Shown one piece after another: positions 33,312-42,075 of a stretch of DNA of 48,667 nt; within the stretch, counting starts at the first letter, position 1, and every line of letters begins with the position of its first letter. The translations under genes were made by a program, and so were the position numbers. The notes beneath the pieces are model-generated. The model worked only from the letters and a program-made list of their open reading frames with translations. It was not told the DNA's origin and ran no database searches. This stretch comes from an uncultured Rhodospirillales bacterium (GTDB lineage Bacteria > Pseudomonadota > Alphaproteobacteria > Acetobacterales > Acetobacteraceae), in contig CAIYMY010000039.1 in assembly GCA_903927465.1 (NCBI GenBank), forward strand, positions 1 to 48,667, written 5' to 3'.

Positions 33312-34757
33312 ATGCAGGCCATGCCCAAGCCTGCCCTTCTTTGGTTCCGCCAGGATCTGCGCCTTGCCGATAACCCGGCGCTGCATGCCGTGGCCGACCG
33401 CCCGGTCCTGCCGGTCTTCATCCTGGACCCGGAAGCCGCCGGCACCTGGGCGGAAGGCGGCGCTTCGCGCTGGTGGCTGCATCATAGCCTTGTTTCGCTT
33501 TCGCGTGACCTGAAAGCCGCCGGCGCGCCGCTTCTGGTGCTGCGTGGCGCCGCGCTTGACCTGCTGCCCAAGCTTGCGGCTGAGATCGGCGCCGATGAAA
33601 TCCATGCCGGGCGCCTGACAGAGCCCTGGGCGCGGGCGCGCGACGCCAAGCTGGCTGAAACCCTGCAAGGGACGGGGCAAAAGCTGGTGCTGCATCGGTC
33701 TGCCTTGCTGCATGAACCGCATCAGGTGCGTACCGGGGCTGGCAAGCATTACGCGGTCTATACCCCGTTTTCCCGAACGCTATTCGGTTTTGGCGACCCC
33801 GCCGCGCCGATCCCGGCGCCGAAGCGCCTGCATCCCGCGTCCGGCGCGCCCGCTGGTCTGGAAATTGCGGCCCTTGGCCTGCTGCCGCGCCCGCCTGAAC
33901 CAGATTGGGCGGGTGGGTTCGGTGCGGTGTGGCAACCGGGGGAAGTTGGGGCCGCGCGGCGGCTCACTGATTTTCTTGCCTCGGGCGTCAATGCCTATGC
34001 CGACCGGCGCAATGAACCAGCGGCCAAGGGGGGCACCTCCGGCCTTTCGGCGCATTTGCATTTTGGGGAGGTTTCGCCCCGCCAGGTCTGGGTGGCGGCG
34101 CGGGAAGCCGCACCCCATGGGGGCGCGGGGCTGGAGACCTTCCTGAAGGAGGTGCTCTGGCGGGAGTTTTCGCATCATTTGCTCTGGCACCGCCCGGAAA
34201 TGCCCGAAGCACCGCTGCGTGCCGATTTCGCGGCCTTTCCCTGGGCGCCGGATGCCGGGATGCTTCGCGCCTGGCAGAGGGGGCAGACAGGCTACCCTAT
34301 TGTGGATGCCGGCATGCGCCAGCTTTGGCGGATCGGCTGGATGCATAACCGCGTGCGCATGATCACGGCTTCGTTTCTCGTGAAACATTTGCTGCAACCC
34401 TGGCAGAAAGGTGAGGCCTGGTTCTGGGATACGCTGGTGGATGCGGACCTCGCGGCCAATAGCGCTTCCTGGCAATGGGTTGCGGGCTGCGGGGCGGATG
34501 CGGCGCCCTATTTCCGCATCTTCAACCCAGTGCTGCAGGGCGAGAAATTCGACCCCGACGGCGAGTATATCCGCACTTGGTGCCCGGAATTGGCCAAGCT
34601 GCCAGCGCGCTTCATCCATAAGCCCTTTGAGGCGCCGGAGATGATCCTGCGCGGTGCTGGGGTGACGCTTGGGCAGAATTACCCGAAGCCGGTGATTGGC
34701 TTGGCGGAAGGCCGCGCCCGAGCGTTGGCTGCCTTTGCGGGGCTACGCGGCGGATGA
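33312..34757 (+). CDS. phrB: Class I deoxyribodipyrimidine photolyase
   Basis: About 481 aa. It starts near MQAMPKPALLWFRQDLRLADNPAL, the antenna-binding alpha/beta domain. The FAD domain is recognised by FLKEVLWREFSHHLLWHRPEMP, GQTGYPIVDAGMRQLWRIGWMHNRVRMITASFLVKHLLQPW and DADLAANSASWQWVAGCGADAAPYFRIFNP. These enzymes split cyclobutane pyrimidine dimers using blue light. ATG at 33321 is an alternative start. Its stop overlaps the start of the phosphoesterase gene (ATGA). A second, unrelated photolyase type lies at 39113. Confidence 0.95.
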   Translation: MQAMPKPALLWFRQDLRLADNPALHAVADRPVLPVFILDPEAAGTWAEGGASRWWLHHSLVSLSRDLKAAGAPLLVLRGAALDLLPKLAAEIGADEIHAGRLTEPWARARDAKLAETLQGTGQKLVLHRSALLHEPHQVRTGAGKHYAVYTPFSRTLFGFGDPAAPIPAPKRLHPASGAPAGLEIAALGLLPRPPEPDWAGGFGAVWQPGEVGAARRLTDFLASGVNAYADRRNEPAAKGGTSGLSAHLHFGEVSPRQVWVAAREAAPHGGAGLETFLKEVLWREFSHHLLWHRPEMPEAPLRADFAAFPWAPDAGMLRAWQRGQTGYPIVDAGMRQLWRIGWMHNRVRMITASFLVKHLLQPWQKGEAWFWDTLVDADLAANSASWQWVAGCGADAAPYFRIFNPVLQGEKFDPDGEYIRTWCPELAKLPARFIHKPFEAPEMILRGAGVTLGQNYPKPVIGLAEGRARALAAFAGLRGG

Positions 34758-35512
34758 TCTCAGCGCGGAGGCTGCGTGACGCGGGCTTTTCCGGCCTGCG
34801 CGTGGTCGGCGATGTGCATGGTGAGGCCGAGGCTTTTGAATCCGCCCTTGCGGGGGCGGAATCGCTCGGCCTTTTCATCATTCAGCTTGGCGATCTGGTG
34901 GATTACGGGCCGGATAGCCCGGGCGTGCTGCGCCGCGCTTTTGCCATGCTCGACGCGCGGCGCGGGGTGTTCCTGTTGGGCAATCACGAACACAAGCTCC
35001 GCCGCGCGCTGATTGGCCATGCGACTGCCAAGCTGTTCGTGGCGCCGGAGGGGCTTGGCCGCACCTTGGAGCAATTGCAGGGAGCGCCAGATGGCACGGC
35101 GCTGACGGCGCGCGCGGTGGCCGAAATTGCCCGCGCGCCGGCCTGGCTGCGGCTGGGTCAGGCCATGTTCATCCATGCCGCCTATCACGATGCCATGCTG
35201 TTCCGCGCGCCCCCCGAAGATGCCGGGGTGCGCCGCCCGGATGGCCCGCTATCCCGCGCACTTTACGGCGAAGTGACCGGCCAGCGCAGCGCGGATGGCT
35301 ACCCCATGCGCGCCACGCGCTGGGTGGGGCGCATTCCGCATGGCATCACGGCTTATGTCGGGCATGATAATCGCTCCAGCAATGGGCGGCCGCATGAAAT
35401 GCGCGGCGCGCTTGGTGGGCGGGCGATTTTCCTTGATACCGGCGCAGGGAAAGGCGGCGCGCTGGCTTGGATTGATGTGCCGTTTGAGGCGCTGGAGTCT
35501 GAGGCCGGGTAG
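34754..35512 (+). CDS. PPP-type metallophosphoesterase
   Basis: 252 aa. The metal motifs are in order: GDVHGE (about 19-24), GDLVDYG (about 46-52), GNHEHK (about 76-81), then FIHAAYH and YVGHDNRS supplying the later histidines. It resembles bacterial PrpE/ApaH-like serine/threonine or dinucleotide phosphatases. Substrate unknown. It is translationally coupled to the photolyase gene and ends in TAG next to a decayed copy of the intergenic repeat. Confidence 0.9.
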   Translation: MISARRLRDAGFSGLRVVGDVHGEAEAFESALAGAESLGLFIIQLGDLVDYGPDSPGVLRRAFAMLDARRGVFLLGNHEHKLRRALIGHATAKLFVAPEGLGRTLEQLQGAPDGTALTARAVAEIARAPAWLRLGQAMFIHAAYHDAMLFRAPPEDAGVRRPDGPLSRALYGEVTGQRSADGYPMRATRWVGRIPHGITAYVGHDNRSSNGRPHEMRGALGGRAIFLDTGAGKGGALAWIDVPFEALESEAG

Positions 35513-35557
35513 CTGAAGTTCCAACCAAGTGGAGATACTCGGCTGGAAAACGCTTTC
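35513..35557 (+). repeat. Probable decayed copy of the repeat's second hairpin
   Basis: CCAAGTG (35525-35531), ACT.GGCT and GAAAA.GCT line up in order and spacing with hairpin 2 of the 103-bp element, but both stems carry mismatches. It lies right behind a TAG stop, between convergent genes, the same kind of site as copies A, C and D. Hairpin 1 is not visible. Confidence 0.35.
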
Positions 35558-35576
35558 AGGACCAGACGGGCGCGGC

Positions 35577-37181
35577 CTACCGAATTGCAGGCAGGCTGAT
35601 GCCCGGGGGTGGTTCTCTCACCAGGCACCATCTGGGCGGGTCACTAGACGGCCCACATCCATCCCAGCCGGAGGACCGGCAAGACCGATTCTCCTCAGTG
35701 AACCATTCGGCATTTGCGGTACAGACAGCCCAGTTCGGGTCCAAAGTGGCATCGCGGCTCAAATAAATCATTTCGAGCCAAACTTCGCCCACCGATTCGA
35801 AGGTCGGCAGCAGGTTGGTCATCCATTCCCACTTCGCCGCCTGGGCTGGCCGTGCCACGGCAATGGCGCCGCGCGACACGGCGCGCCGATAGCCCTTGAG
35901 AAAATGCGATTCAAGACGCACGCCGAACCCGCCGCTGCCAAAGCCAACCATGCTTTCGGCTACGGTCATTTCGCATTCATCCGGCAGGATCAGCGCTGTT
36001 GGGAAAGCGAAGGTGGTGCCAAGGAAAGTGCCGGCGCGGGCAAATAGGTCAACCTCGAAAAAATAACCAATCGAGCGCATCCGCGACACTGTGTCTCGCA
36101 GATGCGCGGCTTCCTGCCCCGGCGCGACACGCGCCCATCGCGTTGCAACCGCATTCCATACTTCTGCCGCCGCCGGGTAATTCGGATCACTCGCTGCCCA
36201 ATGGCGCTCAAGCTCCGCGGCGAAGCCACGCGCCTTGCCTTCACGCCAATGCGCAATCATGCGGATCAGGCTGTCCGTGGCGCCAATCGCGCCCCAGGAG
36301 ACGATATGCACCAGATGATGCGGCTTCTGGAGGGCATCCAAATAGGTTTGCAGGACATAGCCCACCCCTTGTGCACTGAGCCCGCCTTGGCTCTGGCCCG
36401 TCACAAAGACCTCGCCCCCTCCTGGGCCCGCGGTGGCATAAGCGGCGGCATCGTTGATCATGCTGAGGGCAGCGGTTGAGATGGCCTGCGCCCGCCCCAT
36501 GGTCAGACCTGAGGCCCAGGTCCTGAGATCAGGGTGGTCGAAAGTATGCGTACCCGCGATGGCATAAATCCGGTGGGGGTGCCTGCGATCCTTGGCTTCC
36601 AGCACCAGGCCGGCGAAGCCGCTATAGCGATCTGTGTAGACGCGAAGGACATCATAATGCGTAAGCGCGGCGGCGGTTGGTGAATCCTCGAGCCATGGGC
36701 GGGAATTCGGATCGGCAGGGTCGCGGTAGCGAACATCATAGGCGCGATCTGCGGCGGCGACCGTTGCCTCATCCACCTGCCAGAGCGCCGGGTGGCGGGA
36801 ACGCCGATCCTGTAGGATGGCCGCGCCATCCACCCCCGGAATGTCATGGGTTGATGGGCTGCCTTCAGGAATCTCCAAATCCCGCACATGCCGAAGATGC
36901 AATTCAACGCGCGCCTGGCGTCCGCCATCCGTGAAGTTTGCCGTGACCCGGTGGGATGCAAGAATGTCCTGCGCAAACGGCAGCGCTTGGCGAAACGCCA
37001 CATGCATATCGCGGACATGTTCCTTGGCCAGATGGGAAGCCGCCGCATCGCAGCGCGCAATATGCGCCGCGGCTTCGGCGCCGCGCGGATCAGTGGCGTG
37101 TTGCGCCCGGGCCGCGCCAATCATGAGGATCGCCATAAAAAGGCCGCTTGCGAGAAATCGGTATGGCCGTGCGACTGGCAT
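35577..37181 (-). CDS. Secreted alpha/beta-hydrolase, lipase-like, unknown substrate
   Basis: 534 aa from MPVARPYRFLASGLFMAILM, a good signal peptide with cleavage after ARA. GAAGGAAA lies upstream, so this start is preferred over 37223. The nucleophile elbow is GQSQGG in GEVFVTGQSQGGLSAQGVGYVLQTYLDAL, as in class 3-like lipases. The region before it (FAGLVLEAKDRRHPHRIYAIAGTHTFDHPDLRTWASGL) supports that fold. The C-terminal tail has several cysteines (WAVCTANAEW, RSCRSSGWDGCGP, RWCLV), suggesting disulfides outside the cytoplasm. The next gene upstream on the strand is another secreted esterase. The specific family is not recognised. Confidence 0.75.
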   Translation of the reverse strand: MPVARPYRFLASGLFMAILMIGAARAQHATDPRGAEAAAHIARCDAAASHLAKEHVRDMHVAFRQALPFAQDILASHRVTANFTDGGRQARVELHLRHVRDLEIPEGSPSTHDIPGVDGAAILQDRRSRHPALWQVDEATVAAADRAYDVRYRDPADPNSRPWLEDSPTAAALTHYDVLRVYTDRYSGFAGLVLEAKDRRHPHRIYAIAGTHTFDHPDLRTWASGLTMGRAQAISTAALSMINDAAAYATAGPGGGEVFVTGQSQGGLSAQGVGYVLQTYLDALQKPHHLVHIVSWGAIGATDSLIRMIAHWREGKARGFAAELERHWAASDPNYPAAAEVWNAVATRWARVAPGQEAAHLRDTVSRMRSIGYFFEVDLFARAGTFLGTTFAFPTALILPDECEMTVAESMVGFGSGGFGVRLESHFLKGYRRAVSRGAIAVARPAQAAKWEWMTNLLPTFESVGEVWLEMIYLSRDATLDPNWAVCTANAEWFTEENRSCRSSGWDGCGPSSDPPRWCLVREPPPGISLPAIR

Positions 37182-37252
37182 GGATTTGTTTCCTTCACTC
37201 GGCGCCCAGGATGTCTTGAGCAAACCCGTTTAGCGGTTCTCCGATGCAAAAT

Positions 37253-38167
37253 TCAATGCGTCGTTCTTGCACCGCGCGCAAAGGCAAGGATCATGGCGCT
37301 TGTCTCCAGATCTGGCGTCGCGCGGCCGAGAATCCTGAGCAGGCTAAGCTCCTCCCCACCCGGTAGGCGATGACCACCGCCCCTGACTTCATAAAGCCAT
37401 GTCGCCACCCCATGCCGACATGCCTCCGCGCGGTGTAACAGAACATCTGGCGCGTCCAAGGCGCCGCGCCGGGGCAGGGGCTCCGCCGGCGCGACACCGG
37501 TGCAGCCATTGGTCGCCTGCCAGAAGGCGAAGCTCTCCGGGATCGAGCGGCGGCGCTGCAGCATGACGGCACCAGCAAGCACAATGCTGCCATCCCAGCG
37601 CACCACCGGGTCTTCCGTGCCGGCCACAAGCATGACCGGCAAGGGCCGCGTTGGCGTACAGGGCGTGTCAGAAGCGGGCGGCATGGTTGCCTTGAACAGC
37701 ATCACCGAGGCAAGCCGCTCGGCGCGCCGGCACGCATAATGCGCGGCCATCATCCCGCCATTTGAAATCCCAACCAGGTGTATCGCCGCCGGATCAGCAA
37801 TGCCGCCCTTCACCAAATGATCAATCAGGCCATCCAGTAGGGCGACATCATCGGGGCCATAAAAGGCAGAGGGAAGTTCCCGCGCTAGTGAGGCTTCATT
37901 CCACACCAGACCCGCCGCATCGGGGAAGGCCACAACAAAGCCGGCTTCCTTCGCCAGTTGCGGCAGGGGCATCATATTGCGCGTCAAGGCGCCGCTCAGC
38001 CCGGCGCCATGCAGGACAATGATCGTCGGCAGCGGGCCATGTGCTGCCGCAGGCCGGTCAATGATGGTCTGCGCGGCGCGGGTTTCGGGATCCGCTGAAG
38101 CCACCGCGCCGGACACATTGAGCAACAAAGCGAAGGCAGTGCAAAGAAAGCGCCAAGCATGGATCAT
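37253..38167 (-). CDS. Secreted LpqC-like esterase (PHB-depolymerase/feruloyl-esterase type)
   Basis: 304 aa with a signal peptide (MIHAWRFLCTAFALLLNVSGAVASA). IIVLHGAGLSGALTRNM forms the oxyanion region, and HLVGISNGGMMAAHYACRRAERLASV holds the nucleophile GISNGG. VMLVAGTEDPVVRW carries the acid and GGGHRLPGG the histidine. This LpqC-type architecture covers PHB depolymerases, feruloyl and acetylxylan esterases, so extracellular polyester or plant-ester cleavage is a fair inference. It precedes the lipase-like gene on the same strand. Confidence 0.85.
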   Translation of the reverse strand: MIHAWRFLCTAFALLLNVSGAVASADPETRAAQTIIDRPAAAHGPLPTIIVLHGAGLSGALTRNMMPLPQLAKEAGFVVAFPDAAGLVWNEASLARELPSAFYGPDDVALLDGLIDHLVKGGIADPAAIHLVGISNGGMMAAHYACRRAERLASVMLFKATMPPASDTPCTPTRPLPVMLVAGTEDPVVRWDGSIVLAGAVMLQRRRSIPESFAFWQATNGCTGVAPAEPLPRRGALDAPDVLLHRAEACRHGVATWLYEVRGGGHRLPGGEELSLLRILGRATPDLETSAMILAFARGARTTH

Positions 38168-38229
38168 TGATGTGGGTCTTTTTTCGAAAAACGCTCTGTT
38201 TTTGGCGGCAGAACTTCAAAACTGTTGGA

Positions 38230-38994
38230 TCACCCCCATAACTTCGGGTTCGCCAAATCCCGCGCAATGCGCTCAGCCGCTGCTTCCAGCAAAGCTTCCC
38301 CCTTCGCGGCAGTGGCACTGCGCGCATCGCCGATCACGCCATTGGCGCTGAGTTCCTTGAAGGAACGCCGCCGCGCCAAAGCTGCCGGTTGGCCTTCAAC
38401 CCGCGTGCTATGCGGGCCATGCTGTTCGGAAAGGCGCGCGGGGCGCACCGCTTCGGGCATCAGGGTCATGACCATGGAAGCCTCAGCCTCACAGGCATGC
38501 AGTACATTGGATTGGCGTTCCAGAATGGGCGCGAAGGCATCGCCCGCCATGTGCCAGTAAGTGGCGGCGGCAACGGGAATGCCGCTTTCGGCTTGCGCAT
38601 CCACGGCGGCCACGGCCACCGCTTCTGAATTGCCGCCATGGCCATTCAGCAGCATCGCGCGCTTGAAGCCGGCGCGGGCTGCGGAGCGCACAATGCCACG
38701 CAACACACCACCGAAAGCGTCGTAATCCAGGGTTACCGTGCCGCCAAAGGGCACGTGATGCTCGGCCAAACCGGTCCAGACGCAGGGTGTCACCACCACC
38801 TGTTCACCGGCAGCCACCATGCGCTGCGCGACGCGATGCGCAACACCCGTGGCGCAGATGATATCAACGCCGGTCGCAAGTGCTGGGCCATGCTGTTCCA
38901 AGGATGCGACAGGGATGATCACCAATGCCCCAGCCGCGGCACGGGCATTGAGTTCTTCGGATGTCATTTTCATCCATTCGATTTCGGTCGTCAT
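38230..38994 (-). CDS. Creatininase-family amidohydrolase
   Basis: 254 aa. The metal-binding residues are visible: Glu33 and His35 in VASLEQHGPAL, Asp44 in TGVDI, the histidine in the LLNGHGGNSEA stretch and the acid in HACEAEASMV. Members hydrolyse creatinine or cyclic amides, or act in mycofactocin/riboflavin-like pathways. No creatine or sarcosine gene is near, so creatinine is not assured. GGAG lies upstream of the ATG. It appears to be a single gene or the head of the minus-strand esterase group. Confidence 0.88.
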   Translation of the reverse strand: MTTEIEWMKMTSEELNARAAAGALVIIPVASLEQHGPALATGVDIICATGVAHRVAQRMVAAGEQVVVTPCVWTGLAEHHVPFGGTVTLDYDAFGGVLRGIVRSAARAGFKRAMLLNGHGGNSEAVAVAAVDAQAESGIPVAAATYWHMAGDAFAPILERQSNVLHACEAEASMVMTLMPEAVRPARLSEQHGPHSTRVEGQPAALARRRSFKELSANGVIGDARSATAAKGEALLEAAAERIARDLANPKLWG

Positions 38995-39112
38995 GTGGTA
39001 CGCTCCGGGGTATCAGGGAAAATTGAATGAGGCCTGACAATGCCTCAATAGCTTCGCGGTTCATGCTTCCATCGGGGCGATGAATACGCAAGGGCTAGGC
39101 AAGGTTGGCGCC

Positions 39113-40654
39113 TCACCCCCGCATTTCCGGCCCATCCAAAAACGCCTGCGCCTTGGCGCGCATGGCGGCCAGTTTTTCGGGCTTGAGCTTGCGTAAGCCC
39201 ATCACTGGCATCGCCATGCGCGGATTGCGCGCAAATTCCTCCGCATGGCGGGCGATGAAATCCCAATAGAGGAAATTGAAGGGGCAGGCGCGCGGCCCCA
39301 CCGCATCCTTCGCATCATGCGCGCAGCCGCGGCAATAATCGCCCATGCGGTTGATATAGGCCGCAGACGCCGCATAGGGCTTGGACGCCATCACCCCGCC
39401 ATCGGCGTAAAGCGCCATGCCTTGGGTATTGGGCAATTCCACCCAATCAAAGGCATCGGCATAGACCGCAAGATACCAGCGATTGACCTCGGCTGGATCA
39501 AGCCCCGCGATTAGCGCGAAATTCCCCGTGATCATCAGGCGCTGGATGTGATGCGCATAGGCGTGATCGCGTGTCTGCCCAACGGCTTGCGACATGCAGC
39601 GCATGGAGGTTTCCGCACCCCAGTAAAACGCCGGCAAGGGGCGCTTGGCCGCAAGCGCATTGCCTTCCGCATAGCCTGGCATCAGCATCCAATAAAGTCC
39701 GCGCACATATTCGCGCCAGCCAATGATCTGGCGGATGAAACCCTCCACAGCGTTGAGTGGAGCCTTGTCATCGCGCCAGGCTTTCTCAGCCGCCACGCAA
39801 ATCGCGCGTGGATCAAGCAGACCGATATTCAGGCTGGTGGAAATCAGCGAATGAAACAAAAAGGGCTGCCCCGCCGCCATGGCATCCTGATAATCGCCAA
39901 AACGCGGCAGGCGATCCCGGATGAAGGCCGCAAGTGCAGCTTCGGCATCGCGCGCTGTTACTGGCCAAGCAAAGCTCTCGGCAGCGCCGAAATGCGCGCC
40001 GAAGCGTGTGCTTACAAGTGCCATCACCTCGCGCGTGATCTCATCCGGCGCAAAGCGCGGCGCGGCGGGCGGTGTCACACCGGCAGGCAGGCTGGCGCGG
40101 TTTTCGGCATCATAATTCCAGGCGCCGCCGGCGGGTTCATCGCCTTCCATCAACAAGCCCGTTTCGCGCCGCATTTCCCGATAAAAGAATTCCATCCGGT
40201 ATTGCTTGCGCCCCTTGGCCCAGGCGCGAAAGCGCGGCAGGTCGCAGATGAAGCGATGATCAGGACGGATTTCGACAGGCAGGCCGAGCGCTTTTTCCCA
40301 AGCCTCCATATCCTGCAACACGCGCCATTCGCCGGGATGGGTGGCGATGATGCGCTCAGGCCGATGCTGCGCCACCGCGCGCGCCACTTCGCCTGCAAAG
40401 CTTTGCGTATTCGCTGGATCATCCAGGCGGATGTAATCCACGGCCACGCCGCGTGCTTCCAAAGCGCGGGCGAAATGGCGCATGGCGGATAGGATCAGAA
40501 TGATCTTTTGCGGGTGATGGGGCACATAGGTGCATTCCGCCATCACCTCCATCATCAATACCCGATCCCGTTTGGGATCCAACCCTTCCAAAGCAGAAAG
40601 ACCGGGTGTCAATTGATCGCCCAGCACCACGCGTAGTGCTGCGGTTTTGCTCAT
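39113..40654 (-). CDS. FeS-type bacterial cryptochrome/photolyase ((6-4) photolyase-like, PhrB/CryB family)
   Basis: 513 aa. The N-terminal LRVVLGDQLTPGLSALEG and VMAECTYVPHHPQKIILILSAMRHFA identify the group. The four [4Fe-4S] cysteines are Cys353, Cys441, Cys444 and Cys457, with the same spacing as in Agrobacterium PhrB (350/438/441/454). NRWYLAVYADAFDWVELPNTQGMALYADGG is the FAD-site signature. Family members repair (6-4) photoproducts or act as light sensors and bind a lumazine antenna. It is the last gene of an operon with DUF6134 and SDR genes, each junction being a 4-bp overlap. Confidence 0.96.
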   Translation of the reverse strand: MSKTAALRVVLGDQLTPGLSALEGLDPKRDRVLMMEVMAECTYVPHHPQKIILILSAMRHFARALEARGVAVDYIRLDDPANTQSFAGEVARAVAQHRPERIIATHPGEWRVLQDMEAWEKALGLPVEIRPDHRFICDLPRFRAWAKGRKQYRMEFFYREMRRETGLLMEGDEPAGGAWNYDAENRASLPAGVTPPAAPRFAPDEITREVMALVSTRFGAHFGAAESFAWPVTARDAEAALAAFIRDRLPRFGDYQDAMAAGQPFLFHSLISTSLNIGLLDPRAICVAAEKAWRDDKAPLNAVEGFIRQIIGWREYVRGLYWMLMPGYAEGNALAAKRPLPAFYWGAETSMRCMSQAVGQTRDHAYAHHIQRLMITGNFALIAGLDPAEVNRWYLAVYADAFDWVELPNTQGMALYADGGVMASKPYAASAAYINRMGDYCRGCAHDAKDAVGPRACPFNFLYWDFIARHAEEFARNPRMAMPVMGLRKLKPEKLAAMRAKAQAFLDGPEMRG

Positions 40655-41256
40655 CCCATCAGCTCATAAACAACGGCGCTGCCATCCTCGCCCTTGGTCG
40701 TCAGCGCCACCCAGCGGCCTTCGGCATCATAGCGCGCCACGGCGTCAACCGCACCATTCAGGCTGAATTGCACGCCGCCGCTCGGCACCGCGCTGCGCGC
40801 GGCAGTGCCTGGGATAAGCGTGCAATTCAGTGGGCGGATCAACGGTCGGGAGAAATTCCCGCCATTCCACCAGGTAAGCGGCGCGGCATTGGCGGGCAGG
40901 CGCTGCGTGCCCTCCGGCCCCTGCGCCACCAAAGCACCACCTTCAACAGCAACGCGCGCCTCGGTCACGGTGCCATTGCGGTCATGGCGGGATGTCAGGC
41001 GTTGCAGCCGGTCATTCGCCCATTCTTCCGCAATCTCATGACGCAGGCGAAAGACGGTGAAGCCGGCCAGCTTCACCTGCAAGGCGATGTCGCTTTGCAC
41101 CGTTAGCCGCTGCGCATTGCCCGAAAGCCTTACCTGATGCGTGCCAATCTCTCGGCCTTCGCGCAGCACGCGAAACCGCACCGGGCCGGGGGCGGCGAAG
41201 ACGCTGATGGGCAGCAGCAAGCCGGGCAGGGCCAAAAAAGCACGACGCAACATCAT
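40651..41256 (-). CDS. DUF6134-type secreted protein
   Basis: 201 aa with a signal peptide (MMLRRAFLALPGLLLPISVFA). VRFRVLREGREIGTHQVRLSG and FRLRHEIAEEWANDRLQRLTSRHDRNG describe a beta-rich domain of the kind labelled DUF6134 (assignment from memory). PLTWWNGGNFSRPL is the other conserved stretch. No function is established. It is tightly coupled to the FeS photolyase gene, so a role in the same light or stress response is suggested by context only. Confidence 0.75.
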   Translation of the reverse strand: MMLRRAFLALPGLLLPISVFAAPGPVRFRVLREGREIGTHQVRLSGNAQRLTVQSDIALQVKLAGFTVFRLRHEIAEEWANDRLQRLTSRHDRNGTVTEARVAVEGGALVAQGPEGTQRLPANAAPLTWWNGGNFSRPLIRPLNCTLIPGTAARSAVPSGGVQFSLNGAVDAVARYDAEGRWVALTTKGEDGSAVVYELMG

Positions 41257-41981
41257 CCGCGGTTCCTGAGCGTGGAACGGCCGCCATCCACGGCCATGAT
41301 CTGGCCGGTGATCCAGCCCGCCTGATCTGATAGCAGAAAATCCGCGAGCGCGGCGGCATCATCACCTTCACCCAACCGGGGGATGGGGTGCTGCTTCGCG
41401 ATCGCATCCGCCATTTGCGCATTCGCCAGCAGGGGCGCGGCCATGTTGCTGCGGGTCAGCGATGGCGCGATGCAATTGATGCGAATGGAAGGCGCCAATT
41501 CGGCGGCAAGGGCGACCGTGAGCCCCTCCACCGCGCCCTTGGCCGCGGCAATCGCCGCGTGGTTGGTGAAACCCGCCCGTGCGGCGATGGAAGAAAACAG
41601 CACCACCGCGCCCCGCCCCGCCGCCAGCGCGTCCTGCGCCGCCTGTATGGCGAGCATGGCGCCGAGGGCATTCAGCCGAAAGGCGCTCATCATATCCGCC
41701 TCAGTCACGCGTTTCAGCGGCTTCAGCGCGATAGAGCCCACGCAATAGGCTAGCCCGGCCAAGGGGGTGCCGGCAGCAGCCACCGCGCCGCGCAGTGCCG
41801 CCGCGTCTTCCACATCGGCCGGGATCGCGACGCTTCCAGGGATTTCCGTGGCAAGCGCGGCCAGCCGCGCGGCGTCGCGCGCCACCAGTACGGGCCGCAA
41901 GCCACGCGCTGCCACGCGCCGCGCCAGCGCCGCCCCCACCGCGCCGGTTGCGCCCAGGATCAGGATTGATGCTTCAGCCAT
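41253..41981 (-). CDS. SDR oxidoreductase in the FeS photolyase operon
   Basis: 242 aa classical SDR. The cofactor loop is LILGATGAVGAALARRVAARG. The catalytic serine is in LFSSIAARAGF, although the usual tyrosine position reads FTNHAAIAAAKGAVEGL, where H replaces Y before the AAAK lysine. This is unusual and may mean altered or absent dehydrogenase activity. The C-terminal QAGWITGQIMAVDGGRSTLRNRG is standard. It is the first gene of the operon with DUF6134 and the photolyase, starting divergently from the SixA-like gene. Confidence 0.85.
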   Translation of the reverse strand: MAEASILILGATGAVGAALARRVAARGLRPVLVARDAARLAALATEIPGSVAIPADVEDAAALRGAVAAAGTPLAGLAYCVGSIALKPLKRVTEADMMSAFRLNALGAMLAIQAAQDALAAGRGAVVLFSSIAARAGFTNHAAIAAAKGAVEGLTVALAAELAPSIRINCIAPSLTRSNMAAPLLANAQMADAIAKQHPIPRLGEGDDAAALADFLLSDQAGWITGQIMAVDGGRSTLRNRG

Positions 41982-42063
41982 GCTGCCCTCCTATGTTCTG
42001 TCTCCAAATGGTCACGCGCGGCGAAAGCGGGAGGGGCGCGACAAACCAGCCGCATTGTGCGAG

Positions 42064-42069
42064 TATAAA
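42064..42069 (+). promoter_or_regulatory. -10 box suggesting a leaderless sixA-like transcript
   Basis: TATAAA (42064-42069) ends 6 bp before the ATG at 42076, so the expected transcript start is at or next to the A of the start codon. No Shine-Dalgarno is present. No clear -35 box is seen at the right distance. Confidence 0.4.
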
Positions 42070-42075
42070 TTCGCG

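Noticed and set aside
39548-40492. 314-codon plus-strand frame opposite the FeS photolyase
   Set aside because: The photolyase has all four iron-sulfur cysteines and operon overlaps; the opposite frame has none of these supports.
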